A stretch of DNA of 64,000 nt, from assembly GCA_013398015.1 (NCBI GenBank), contig VZRR01012752.1:2285777-2349776 (forward strand), in the 5' to 3' direction. Made by a program: the position numbers and the translations under genes. Under the pieces are notes generated by a model. It saw only the letters and a list, made by a program, of their open reading frames with translations. It searched no databases and was not told where the DNA came from. How positions within the stretch are numbered: position 1 is the stretch's first letter; each line of letters starts with the position of its first letter. Positions 1 through 10,668 of this stretch are shown piece after piece. Source of the DNA: Oreocharis arfaki (Eukaryota > Chordata > Aves > Passeriformes > Paramythiidae).

Positions 1-345
1 GGAGCAGCGGAAGGAAATCTCGGTGATGAAATGACCAAACCTCCATGCCCTGTCTCCATGCTGTCGGTGGGAAGGAGGGAGGGGCTGGGGGTGGGGGGAG
101 GGAAGGTGAAGGGCTTATCTTACTTCTCATTATCCTCCTCTGATTCTGTTAGTAATAAATTCACTTCACAACTTAAGTTGAGCCTGTTTCACCCTTGAAG
201 TGTTTCTCCAGGTCCTTATCTCTCTCATGAAACATTCGTTAATTTTTTTTTTCCTTCTCTCTCCTCTGCCCAGCTGTGTCAGGGGAGGGTGAGCGAGCGG
301 CTCTCCTGGGTGCCTGGCACAGGGCCAGTGTCAAACCACGCCAAC
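1..345 (+). mobile_element. ERV LTR 3' portion (R/U5-like), copy 1
   Basis: The end of a retroviral LTR, cut off on the left by the window edge. A GC-rich stretch (60-115) is followed by a polyadenylation signal AATAAA at 154-159, then a pyrimidine-rich stretch and a terminal block ending near GTCAAACCACGCCA (about 329-342). The order is the same as in the second copy ending at 811: AAGTT...CTGTTT, then GGTCCTTA, CTCATGA, a T/C tract, CTGCCCAG and finally GTCAAnCCACnCCA, which shows that the two are related. An LTR carries promoter and polyadenylation functions for a retrovirus. No gag, pol or env reading frame is visible beside it, so this is a decayed or solo remnant. Family identity is by eye only. 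Confidence 0.68.
154..159 (+). promoter_or_regulatory. LTR polyadenylation signal AATAAA
   Basis: An exact AATAAA hexamer lies in the LTR fragment, upstream of the T/C-rich stretch, where an LTR would normally place its R-region polyadenylation signal. Function is inferred from position. Confidence 0.45.
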
Positions 346-559
346 AGGGTGCAGTTCCTCAGCAACAGACTGCAACTGTGGGGTCACAAGTCCTGCCAGC
401 AAACCTGTACTAGAGTAGGTTCGTCTTTCCATGGGTCCACAGGTCTCTTCCAGGAGCCTGTTCCAGCATAGGCTTCTCTAGGGGTTATAGCCTTCTTTTG
501 GTCATCCACCTGCTCCAGCATGGATCTCTTCCATGAGCTGCAGGTTGGATATCTGCTCC
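346..559 (+). mobile_element. Avian LTR-type repeat segment (U3-like)
   Basis: The segment has a recurrent module in which CCTG(C/T)nCCAGC and CATGG/CTGCAGG-like phrases recur (for example GGGTCCACAGGTCTCTTCC near 434-452, CTGCTCCAGCATGGATCTC near 510-528, GAGCTGCAGGTTGGATATC near 535-553). I recognise this phrasing from abundant bird LTR repeats. It lies between two related LTR tails and has the same apparent orientation. It could be the U3 of the element ending at 811 or a third, nested element. A 60-codon open frame at 289-471 crosses the junction with copy 1 and has no meaning as a gene. Confidence 0.5.
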
Positions 560-811
560 TGTTGGGAAGATGTTTTTAAGATTTAGTTTACTTCTCTTTA
601 CCCTGTTGTGATTTTGATTGCTAACAAATTCCATGAATTTCCCTAAGTTCCGTGTTTTGCCCGTAATTGTACTTGGTGAGAGATCTCTCCTGGTCCTTAC
701 CTCAACTCATGAGACTTTTGTTATATTTTCTCTCCCCTGCCCAGTTGTGGAGGACAGTGAGAGGGCAGCTTTGGTGGGTGCCTAGCATCCAGCCAGGGTC
801 AACCCACCACA
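560..811 (+). mobile_element. ERV LTR 3' portion, copy 2
   Basis: This is the second LTR tail. It shares with copy 1 the block from about 636 (CTAAGTTCCGTGTTTTGCCC) through GGTCCTTACCTCAACTCATG, a T-rich stretch, CTCTCCCCTGCCCAGTTGTG and the terminal block ending GGGTCAACCCACCACA at 811. The final CA fits an LTR end. The adjoining sequence (CCGGGCAAGG) shows no obvious tRNA primer-binding site, so I cannot say whether internal retroviral sequence follows. The AATAAA seen in copy 1 is not conserved here (AACAAA/AATTCC at the equivalent place). A 71-codon frame at 667-882 is an accident of this sequence. Confidence 0.68.
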
Positions 812-2099
812 CCGGGCAAGGGAGGAATTGGTCATGCCATGAGATCCAGGGTTTTCTTAGAAATCTCCCTGCAGAAACGTAAGAAGCACAGTTTAACTGA
901 AACCATTGTTGTAACTGCTCATCTCAGCTGTTTTTTAAAGAATGTGTCTGTAGACTAGTATTTTCTATTAAGAACCAAACTCTCAGTTCATATGCAAGTA
1001 ATGTTTTGCCATTAAATCTGATTTTTTGTTGTTGTTGTTTGTTCTTAATTGCTAACAGCAGCATGACTTAGATGTTCTGTTTCTCTTCTGGAAGGAGACT
1101 GGCTACAGTTAGCCATAACTTTTAAAAGCAGAGAACAGCCAGCAAGCTTACTTACACTGGAGACCACTGTTAGCAGAAAGGCAGACTTGGAACATGATTT
1201 TTTTAAGGAACAGCAAGGTATATTATTTTACAGAAGTGGCAAGTTCCCTCTCATACATCAAGTTAGGAGTTTTAGAAATAATTTTAGGAGCTTATAGTTC
1301 ATGAAAATCCTGGAGGAAGGAAGAAATTTAATGAAAAAACACAGTGGCATCACTATGAAGTGATAAAAAGAGGTGTTAAAAATTGCCTAGCAACATAGCA
1401 TTTTAAAGTATATTCATAGAACACATGAAGCAAGAATATTCAGTGCAAAAGAAGACTCTTTGTTCTTAACAAGTGCTTCTGCATGGCTTTTCTGATGCAC
1501 AGTATCACTGTTGTTAGGGGTGTAGCTATATAAAGCTCCAGCTGTGTATAGGTCTGTGCATAGCAGTTTCAGGAATTCAAAAGTTTAGCAGAATTTTAGG
1601 AAAGGAAAGCAGCCTCAGAACAGTATTTCTGAAAAAAACATAAATTAATTACTTTCCATACATTCAGAATAATTCTTTAATATTTCCCCCAGCTAACTCC
1701 TGCAGAGCAAATTGCTGGACTCCTTTTACAGTGATGGTATTCTGCAATGACAGAATGTAACTAAAGCAAGAAAATTTGTATGGAAAGGAAACAGCTGATA
1801 AAAGACCAATAGACATCACTGGGAAAAAACAAAATAGAGACAGGCTTTTGGCCACACCACTTGCCTTCAAGTCTGAAATCTGAAAATATTTCAGCTTTTT
1901 AAACTTTTATTCTCTATTGTATTGTAGAAAGAAATAAAGTGGATTAAAATGCATGGTAAAAGAAAAAACATGGGTCCCACCACACCACCTTGAGACTGAG
2001 ATAAAAACACTGTGTACTATTGTATGTACCACTGATCATTTTTAAAAGGCTGTGATGGCTGTCACAAGCTTTCAGAGGACTAGGAGAAAGTAAACTCCA
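812..2099. other. Non-coding stretch without recognised features
   Basis: AT-rich unique-looking sequence with frequent stops on both strands. It has a short (GTT)n run near 1028-1041. No repeat family, exon or RNA gene was recognised. The 68-codon minus-strand frame at 1664-1870 has no recognisable domain. Confidence 0.6.
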
Positions 2100-2820
2100 C
2101 TATGCTCTTGAAGAAGGACAAGTATGGGGAACTCCTGGCTAGCCAGCCTCACTTCAGCCCCTGGGAAGATGATGGAGCAAATAATTCTGAAGGCCATTTC
2201 CAAACACATAAAGTAGGAGAAGATGACTGGGAGAAGTCAGCATGGATTTGCAAAAGGAGAGTGGTAGTTGATAAATTTCATGCCTTCTGGGATGAGGAAA
2301 CTGGCTCATTTATGGAGCAAATGGTAGATGTTTTTTACTTTGATTTTAGTAAGGTTTTTGATACAGTTTCTCGTCACATCCTCATTAAAAAGCTGATGAA
2401 GTGGAATTACTTGGATGGAAAGGTGGGCTAAAAATTGACTGAGCTGCTGGGCTCAAAGGGTTGTGACCAGCTGCAGAAAGTCCAGCTGGAACTCAGTCAC
2501 TTGTGGAGGATCCCAAGGGTTACTACATCCAGTACCTATTTATAGATTCTTTAATGACCTGGAATAATGGGACAAAGGGCACCATTAGGAAGTTTGTGAA
2601 GGATGCAAAACTGAGAGCAGTGGCTAATATGCCAGAGGGGTGTGCTGCCCTTCAGAGAGACCTTAATATTCTGGGGAAATGGGCCAACAGGAATCTCATC
2701 AAGTTCAGCAAAAAGAAATTCTGAGTCCTGACCCTGCGAGGGGAACAATAAGCCTGTACACCAGTACACACTGGTTGCTGAACCACTGGAGAGCAGCTTT
2801 GCAGAACAGGATAAGAAGTG
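2100..2820 (+). mobile_element. CR1 LINE fragment, ORF2 reverse-transcriptase region (decayed)
   Basis: This is a piece of the CR1 non-LTR retrotransposon ORF2, which in intact elements makes an endonuclease/reverse transcriptase that copies the element's own RNA. The first frame (2102-2431) carries the reverse-transcriptase motif A context FYFDFSKVFDTVSRHIL (intact CR1 proteins have a YLDFSKAFDTV-like motif). After a disrupted stretch, a second frame (2503-2724) continues with EGCAALQRDLNILGKWA and NLIKFSKKKF, typical of the region after the active site. The catalytic FADD motif is changed to FVKDAK, so one catalytic aspartate is lost. DNA similarity continues to about 2815 (GGAGAGCAGCTTTGCAGA). 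The original frame is broken between 2431 and 2503. There is no 5' end and no 3' tail, so it is a dead internal fragment. Confidence 0.88.
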
Positions 2821-3476
2821 ACTTCTTACTGAAGAAGGGGATAGTAACCTGACCTTCAGCAGTCTTGTTCACATGCTCGGGAGAGGCATATGTTTACATA
2901 CACACTGAATCAAGTCTTCTGGTGGCAATAGATTGGGTGGAAAAGCTCTTTAAACCATCAGCTACAACCATACAGATGACAATACTAACCATGCAGTCCT
3001 TCCATCTCCCTTCCCACCTCATATGTATGTCACACTATACAGTCTCCTCAGGTCTTCCTTGGGTCCCTTCTTTGTTTTTCCTTTGCTTCATGTTGTAATT
3101 ATTTGCCTGCTATCATTCTGTAATACCATTAGCATTATGCAGTATAATGCAGTTGCAGAATATTGATGGCACTCTGAGTCGACCCAGCAATTACTGTGGA
3201 AAGGCCCAGAAAGACTATTGTACATTATAAAAGCATTAAAGTGTGAGCACTATGCGATAATGATGGAATTATCCTTATTTACTTCCTGCCGCTTTCTGAA
3301 TGTCATACACAAATTGAATAGTAGATAATCATATTCCTACCTGGTCATTTTCCACCTCTAGACTCTATATAATGTCATAAACAACTGTATCCTTTTACTG
3401 CAGCAGTTGCATGGGCTATATTAACAAAAGCTTGCATAAAGAATTAAACATGTTAATATAGCAGAATAATTTCCTG
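2821..3476. other. Non-coding stretch without recognised features
   Basis: Sequence between two LINE pieces with no recognised repeat. The 77-codon plus frame at 2865-3098 shows no domain and is likely chance. Confidence 0.55.
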
Positions 3477-3500
3477 TTTCCTTTCTTTCTTTCTTTCTTT
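3477..3500 (+). repeat. (CTTT)n microsatellite
   Basis: Five perfect CTTT units at 3481-3500 follow a TTTC, and one interrupted unit follows. This is a simple repeat that could be length-polymorphic. Confidence 0.9.
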
Positions 3501-3687
3501 GCTTTCTGATGAGCTATATTTTTATTCAAACTCTAATTCATGAATTGGAAGATAATTCAAATTCCCACTCAGTGTGACCATTGTTAGACCAGACTCCTTT
3601 TTTCCTTTTTTGATCATTTGTAATGAAGTAGTTGAAGTCAATAGAATATGAATTGCCTAGCACAGTGTGCATATTCACGGCACACTG

Positions 3688-4640
3688 AAGAATATAAGAA
3701 CAGAATAAATGCCTGTCTGGGTCAGAGCACGGGTCTACCCTGTTCTGTCTCTCCATTGAGAGACAATGGGAGATGCTGTTTCAGCAAGACAGACGAGCCT
3801 CACAGTTTTCTGCTGTCCCTTCTCCTTGTCCTCCTCACAACCCCAGCTGGTGTGTTAGAAATGATATATTAGAAAATGTATGACTTTCTGAATATTAGAA
3901 AGTATATGAATTCTGCCTTTAGTGTCTCTTTATGGACCTGTTGAGCATGAGTTGTCTAATACTTGTCTCAACCTGCTGATATCATCTGCATCCACAAATT
4001 TATGCTGTAAATTGCAGAAGCTCACTACCCTCCTGAGAGAGTTTCTTTCTCTCAGAGGTTTTAAATAAAGCTCCTATTGGTTTAAAAACCTGTCCTTAAT
4101 TCAAAGTTTGCAGTTTTGTGAATAATAGCTCTAAATGATCTTTTCCAGTGGTTTCATGGCTTTACAAACCTTAGTCATATTTCGTCCAGATTTCTCATCT
4201 CCACAGACAAAGAGATCAAGATTTCCACACCCCCCACTACCTTTTTAGTCTCTTCTTGTAAGTTCTGTTCCTCTTGGTCTCTTCTCATAAGGCAGCTGTT
4301 CTATCCTCTTGATCTTTTAGTTGCTTCTACTGGATTTTTCTTGAGTTGAGCACAAGAAGTTTATGGACTTCACTTCTCAAGATGTGGATGCACCAGTTTT
4401 TTCATAGTTGTGAGATGCTATTTTCTGTTTTGTTATCAGTGCTTCTCTTGATGAAGCGCAATACTCTATTGGCCTTCTGGCTGCTGCTGCACGCTACTGT
4501 TTGTATGCAAGCCTGTGCTGAGACCATGCTTTAGACATTTCAACTGAGACCTGTTCCCAGAAGAGAGACTTGGGCCTCTTTTACTCTTCAGTATGATACC
4601 ATCTACCTCCAGTGTACATGGACCTGTCAAGCACTGTCCA
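3688..4640 (-). mobile_element. Old CR1-like LINE 3' end (ORF2 C-terminus and 3' UTR), antisense
   Basis: Read on the plus strand, this begins with the inverted 3'-UTR phrase AAGAATATAAGAACAG...TGTCTGGGTCAGA (3688-3725). It continues with blocks I recognise from the antisense of old CR1-like LINEs common in turtle, crocodile and bird DNA: CTTCTCATAAGGCAGCTGTT (4282-4301), CTCAAGATGTGGATGCACCAG (4377-4396 and on), GCTATTTTCTGTTTTGTTAT (4417-4436) and GGCCTTCTGGCTGCTGCTGC (4471-4490). These are the reverse complement of the C-terminal part of ORF2. Numerous indels remove any long frame. Both boundaries are approximate, and homology fades after about 4640. Divergence looks greater than for the CR1 at 24.7 kb, suggesting an older insertion. 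Confidence 0.8.
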
Positions 4641-7600
4641 TCATATCCACCACATGGTCCCATCAGCACTTAATAGTGTTGTCATATGGCTGACATTGGA
4701 TACACACAGTTTGTAGGAGCTTTCTTAGATGGACTCCACCATAGAGTGCTGAAAAGGCAAATCAGCTTTGTAAATATTTTTGCCCAAGTTTGCTTTGCAT
4801 GTGATGGACATGTAGATACAAAGCTATATGCACTGTTCAGGTCATGGAGAGGGCTCAGGGAGTGCACTGAGGCTTAGCTCAAATCTCCCTCTCTGATTCT
4901 GTTTTGTAAGTTACAGATGAGAAGAAGCCCTTCTTTAAGGGCAGGGTCCTATCAATTTGAAGTTCATATGCAGAGCTATTAAGAAAAGTGACTGAGGGCC
5001 ATTGAGGGGACTGAGGGACTGAATTCAGCCCAGTAGAATAGGTCAAATGACCTCAAGGATGTATCACAAATAAGAAAGGTCAATACCAGATAGCCGTAAA
5101 TCCTGAACTCCTGAAATTAGAAAATATCTTGTCCATCTTTTTATTTTGTGCATGTGCCACTACGAGAACTTTTGAACCAGAGCAATCCCCCTGTCAGTCT
5201 CTACCCCTCAGAAAGGAGAACAGTAGGGTGAATATGTGCACGGGCTGTTATTACCTTGTACCACAAGGGCTGAGCATCAATTGCTTCATTTGCTTTGTTT
5301 AGCAATTGTTAGTATTTACCTCCTTTGCTTGTGTTTGAATAGGCTGTCTGAGTATTTTGGCAATGATTTATTTTTTCAGGCAGCTGCTCCTTTTGTGTTG
5401 AGGTTTTTTAGTGATGTTTTTTTTCTCCTGGCTATGGCACTGTGGGTTGGACGCAGACCTGCCAACCTTGTACTATTCCCACTAAGAAAAAAATAACTGC
5501 TGGCTTGAGGGAGAAATTGAGGTAATTTCAACAGACCTCAAGCACATTATATTTCTGCATTTATAGTTGTTAGTTTCCTTTATTCTTCTTACCATTCCAG
5601 CTGCTGATTCTAGTTTGCCTCTTTATTTTTATTTGTAAAGCTCAGTCAACTTTCAAGGATAGCAGCTCTTTATAATTTTTCATTCTTTAATTATTAATTA
5701 ATTACTTCACCATGATTTCTTTACAATGTTCTTTACATTCTCTTCCTGATCTGTAAATAGGATAAAATGAGTTGTTCTTTCAACAGATTACTGGACATAT
5801 GGTTCCTGATATGCATTGTTGAAAGTGGGCACATATGGCTATTTTTACATCTCATTTCTCCAGAATTGGTGTGATGGGAGTGCTGAAGAGGTCATGATAT
5901 GCTGAATGCTACCAGAATGATCTGATTCGTAGTTCACATTAATTTTATAATCTGGACTGTTGTTGCCTTCCAGACATGGCTGCTATGAACCCTGCTAAAG
6001 CACAGCAAACTGAGGACTAACGAGAAAAGGCTTGATTTCAGTACCACTGTTTATTTATGGGTTGGAAAATTCTGTCTTTCATGTCTGGTAGAAACCTTTT
6101 GACTATAATTGGTTCCAAGAACTAAGCAGAGAAAGGGATGTAGTTGAAAAAAAAAAAAAAACCTGAACAAAGATTTTTTCCTTAGATTTAACAGACATTT
6201 ACAGCTAAGGTATCCCTTGTGACCTCGCATCAATTAGGAAGTGAAGAGCAGATCTGAGTGACAGATGTAGAAAGTGGTTATTTCTGTAGTAAAGGAGAAA
6301 GGAGAACAAGCTAAGTCTATGTTAGCCAGGAGGTTCTACTAAGAGAATCCCTTCATATTTAAATAATAAAATGACTGCACAGGTGGCTGATGGCTCACTA
6401 CTCCATATCCAGCATTGGCAGGATAAGGGACCATAATGATTTTCTGTGGTCACTTCTTACATTATTTTTTATGATTTGCAAACCAAAGTCTTTCACTTGA
6501 ATGTTTAGAGAACACAAGTAGACTACAGTTCTGTAAAACATTCCTGTCTCAAATCAAATGCTCTCAAGTTTTCCAACTGAACTTAGCCTTTCATTCCCAA
6601 AAGCTTAAAGATTCAAACACCATCTATGCATATGGATGGGATCTGCTTTTTCTCTGGAACAAGAAACCATTATTAGCTTTTTTCACATGGAATTGTAAAA
6701 AACATTGAGATTGTTTAACTTGGTGTGAGTTCTGAAAATGCAGAAAATGTTTGTTTTATCAACCAGAGATGAGAGTAATGTTCAGGTGATGGTGCAGTGA
6801 GTTCTTGTAAGACAAATCTAGTCACGAGCCTGAAGGGACTGGTTCATTTGCAAACATTTCAAATCAGACTGCAGCATTCAGTCTGCATACAAATCCCCAT
6901 GGAATTTACATGATTTCTGTAGCCATTGTTTTGAGCAAGTAAAACAAAATCAGAGTGTTCAGACTGGATAAAGTCTGGGAATATGGTTATCTATGCAATC
7001 TGTAATCTGTATGCTTAGATGTGCCTGACACAGTTCAGCAGTTCCACACAACCAGGGTTCAAGACAATGACAGACTACACATGTCCCAAGCAGTAATAAA
7101 TCCCACTCTCTTAAACTCGTATTTGCTCTTACATCATATAATATCAGGCCTTTTTTAAAGAGGGCCCAAGGTTAATTCGTCCACCAGAAAGTAGCTCTAT
7201 GATGAGGCCACAAGGGCATGTGCCTGTTTATAGTTGGGTCAGACCTGGCGTGTCCAGCCAAGGAAAGAAACACATGAATTTATGGTCATCCCATGTTAAT
7301 GCTGGTTTCCTCCATATTCTCTAACACAACTGTGTAAGATGATTTAGGGCTCAAGAGTACGCTTGCAGCCTGGGCTTTTCATAAAGTGTAGATACGTCAA
7401 GTATTGTATCTCCTTTGTTAGGCAGAACTAGGTGATGAATGGAAGGCCCTATTTTGTGCTATCAAATCTTTAATGGCTTCTAAGTCTATTACCATCAACT
7501 GTAGCTGTCAAATCAGTCGTTCAAACTCTCATGGTGTCACAAGGATAATAAATATTAACTACTTTTTTAGAGCAATTTTGTTATGTTGTGCTCTTCAGCA

Positions 7601-9963
7601 GAATAACCTTCCGTAATATAGTAAGTAAAGCATGGGCAGTATGGGTAGAAATGTTGTGGCACTGGATAAGGATTAATGTGTTTGTTTATTATGTTGGAAA
7701 TTATCTTCTCCTGAACCCTTTTAATGTTCTTGTCCTGAAAAATCTTTTCAAGGTTCATCTATAATGATGTAAAAGTTAGGTCTCTGAGTCTGAACATGTC
7801 ACCCTAGATTCCCCGTGTACAAAGAAACAGGCAGTCAAGGGAGTGATGCTTAGGACATGCCCTGTAGCACAGCTTTGCAGTGCCTCCGTCACCACCCTAG
7901 AGAAACAGCCCCAAACCAGGTGTTGTTGACTGCCTGATGTGCACCTCATTGTTGCCTTTCCATGAAAACTGCTCACGGCCAGGTTTGGCCAGTCCTTTTC
8001 CAGGTCTTTCATGGAGCCCCATAAATAATACTCTGAGGGGTGGGATTCAACTCAAGGCAGCTAAAATAATCAGGGGGCTTGTTTTGGCACGTGAATGTGT
8101 TGTGTGACAGCACTGGGGTGCAGGGTGGCTGAGCAACATCAGAGCATGAGACCTGCCAGGTTGTGGGTCTGGGATGACCTCAGGTGCAGTATGCCATGCT
8201 GCCTGCCCAGGCAGGATCACCCTGCTGAAAACACTCAGTCTTCACCCTCACTGGCCCTCAAAGGCAGGTATCCATCGTAGATAGTCTGGATTTCAGGATC
8301 TGGGAGTGAAATGGGAACTAACAGTGCAGATACCAACCCTGGGATGAGTTGTGTCACCTCCATAGGTATCTGTTTCTCCATCAACTGTAAAGCCAGACCA
8401 GAAAAAGTACACCAACATGGACTTGTGGTTTCATAAGCTAAAGCAGACTAATTTCTCCACAGGCACCAGAGGCACTGTTTGTCTCTTGTCCCCTTAGGTT
8501 CGTTGTGTAGTGGTGCTAAACAGGATGGGGTTGGGCGGAGAGGAAATAGTGGGGACTGGCTCATGTCTGTGCTGCTGAGGAGGAACCATGTTACAGCAAG
8601 CCTCTCTCATGGAGAGAGATGGCTTGAGCAGTTCGAATCAGCAACAGGAATTAAGCACCATGGATGGTCAGTGTCTGAGCTCACCCTTTCACATAACCCT
8701 CTTTTTAATGCAGCAGTGTACACCTAATCCAGGCAACATGTTGGAGCATGCAGGATTGCAATCCTTACAAGACACAGTGGTGGAAAGGGCTTTCTTTGGA
8801 AACCCCTGGGGAGGAGAAAGTGATACTCTCCTCCAAGAAGAGCCATCTGGCTAGAGCACTCTCACATACAGTGGAGGATACTTCTACTTGTGAAAGCTAT
8901 CCAAATTCATGTCTGCCAGAGCGCACCATAACCAGTCGGTAGACTGGTCACAGGGGAATTTTACATGGAGGACTTTTCAACGGGCTCTTGCAGGATAGAT
9001 CTTTCCTGAGGCAAAACAGGCAAATTAACTCTGTCTCTCACATGCTGTCAAGCTATTTTCTAAAAATGTTCTCTCTGGCTGTTGTTGTCTGCTGTTGTTA
9101 GATGTGCAGTGCCGGCATTGTAATCTTGGTGGCAGCTTACCAGCTGTCTAAAAACTCCACCCCAACCTTGTTTTGTAAAACATTAGTGTAGGTCCAGTTT
9201 GCTAGCAAAGTCAGCCTTTTTTACTGTTACCAAGGTGTAGTCCAAACAAAAATAATTTATCTAGCAAGGTACTAGCACACCCATGTCCATGACAAAGCTC
9301 AGCCTTTTCTCCAGGTCTAAAACCTAGGCTGTGATGCTTCTGACTCCCCTTGATACATTGATCAGAGCAACATTTCAGGCTGTTTCTGCCTCGCAATCTG
9401 ATTGTTCATGTTTCACCTTGATTCACCCTCTGTTCTGAGAATACACTTTTTTTGTGGGACTGTGCACATTGTTCTGCCCGTCACACTGAGTTAGCACAAT
9501 CTTGAATAGACATGTCTATCAATCACAGCTTTCTCGGAGGACTGCTTTAAGTGGTGTTTCAGTGGAGCTGTTAGATGAGTATACATGGTGATCAGTCCTC
9601 CAACAAGGCCTGCCCATTTTCTCCTCTGCCTGAACAGTGATCTATATTTCATTTTAGGAGAAAGAAAAATCAGGAATATGTCTTTGCAGGAGAGACTCCT
9701 GGGTTGTTACCCCTGTGGAATAAAACGTTCTCAGGCTGGTGAGTGAGGTCCACCCTTTTCTCTCTCTTCTCCTCCCCATGATCTTAAACAATTCGGTGTA
9801 ATTGATTTTGCGAGTTGCAGTCTGTCACCAGTTCTGATTTCTCTGGTTATAAGAAGAATCCATTTACCTAAAGCAGGGGTTTAGACTTCACAGTGGAAAC
9901 CAGGCACTTAAAAGTTCGGTCTTAAAGTGCCTTAAGTATCTTTTTGTTCACAAAATTCTGATT
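4641..9963. other. Long AT-rich non-coding stretch
   Basis: I found no exon, RNA gene or confidently named repeat here. Visible content: a 15-A run at 6147-6161; AT-rich TTAATTATTAATTAATTA near 5690-5703; a moderately GC-richer patch at about 7900-8950 whose overlapping frames (8095-8280, 8479-8727, 8588-8854, 8748-8942 plus; 7776-8012 minus) have no recognisable motif. Overlap of frames in several phases in one patch is what low stop density from composition gives, not a gene. Confidence 0.55.
6147..6161 (+). repeat. Poly(A) run, 15 bases
   Basis: Fifteen consecutive A residues. No recognisable retroposon body precedes it, so it may be a simple homopolymer tract. Confidence 0.9.
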
Positions 9964-10668
9964 TGTTACCCAGGGCGCAACAAACCAATAACTCCACATT
10001 CGAGAGAGACATTGATTACTTATTTCAGAGTTGGGCAAGCCTGGGTGCTGGGTGGTAATCCAAAAACCAAGCTCAGCAACTATAAAAACTTTTACTATTT
10101 ATTCATTTTAGCAAACAAAGGAATTAGTTCATTGGCTACAAGCTATATAGTTGTCTTATTAATTAGTATCCTATCTTCTATTGGTTAACGATTCTCTCGC
10201 TTCTCATGCTAATTAGTCTGCATGCTCAGAATTTCTCTTCTTTTGAGTTGCTGGGTTTCTTGGGTGGTCAGTGATCATCCTTGACGGAATCATCTTTTAT
10301 CTAGTTGGAGTTGATTTCAGCACAACTGCTGAGAGGGCTTTGTTAGTTTCTTCCTTATCTTGGGAATTCTGCCAAATGTCATTGTGGTCCATAAATTCTG
10401 TATTCTTTGTGCCCACTATCAGTGGGCATCTTTTTCCCCAAGCTTCTTTAACTTCCCCTAGGTTTGGGATAATTGCCAAGCCCTAAAACTTCCCAAGGCA
10501 ATGCTACCATCAAGTAATTTGTATTTCTAACACCTGGACATCACTTCAAGCTTGTTAGCAGCTCTCTGTTTTATGGATTAAATCTCTCTTCTTGTTGATT
10601 AGTATATAAAGATAGAACATCAAACATTCTTTCTTAAAAAAATTTCACATATTCCACATTTTGTAACA
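9964..10668 (-). mobile_element. Probable solo ERV LTR, minus orientation
   Basis: On the plus strand the element begins TGTTACCCAGGGCGCAACAA and ends TTTTGTAACA, so the minus-strand LTR reads TGTTAC...GTAACA, a 6-bp inverted terminus of the TG...CA type. Its minus-strand 3' part (GAGTTATTGGTTTGTTGCGC followed by CCTGGGTAACA) and the inverted AATAAA at 10098-10103 fit an R/U5 arrangement. Length is about 705 bp, within the usual LTR range. No gag/pol/env similarity was seen on either side, so it is most likely a solo LTR left by recombination. I did not find a clean target-site duplication (left flank CTGATT, right flank CTTTCC), so an end may have drifted, or 10658 (TTCCACA) may be the true edge. 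The frames at 10271-10486 and 10297-10479 are inside it and are not genes. Confidence 0.66.
10098..10103 (-). promoter_or_regulatory. LTR polyadenylation signal (AATAAA, minus strand)
   Basis: TTTATT on the plus strand gives AATAAA on the LTR's own strand, about 135 bp before its 3' end. This is a usual spacing for an R/U5 boundary. Function is inferred from position. Confidence 0.45.

Noticed and set aside
4346..4669. Frames resembling a short hydrophobic protein
   Set aside because: They are read from the wrong strand of the CR1-like LINE at 3688-4640.
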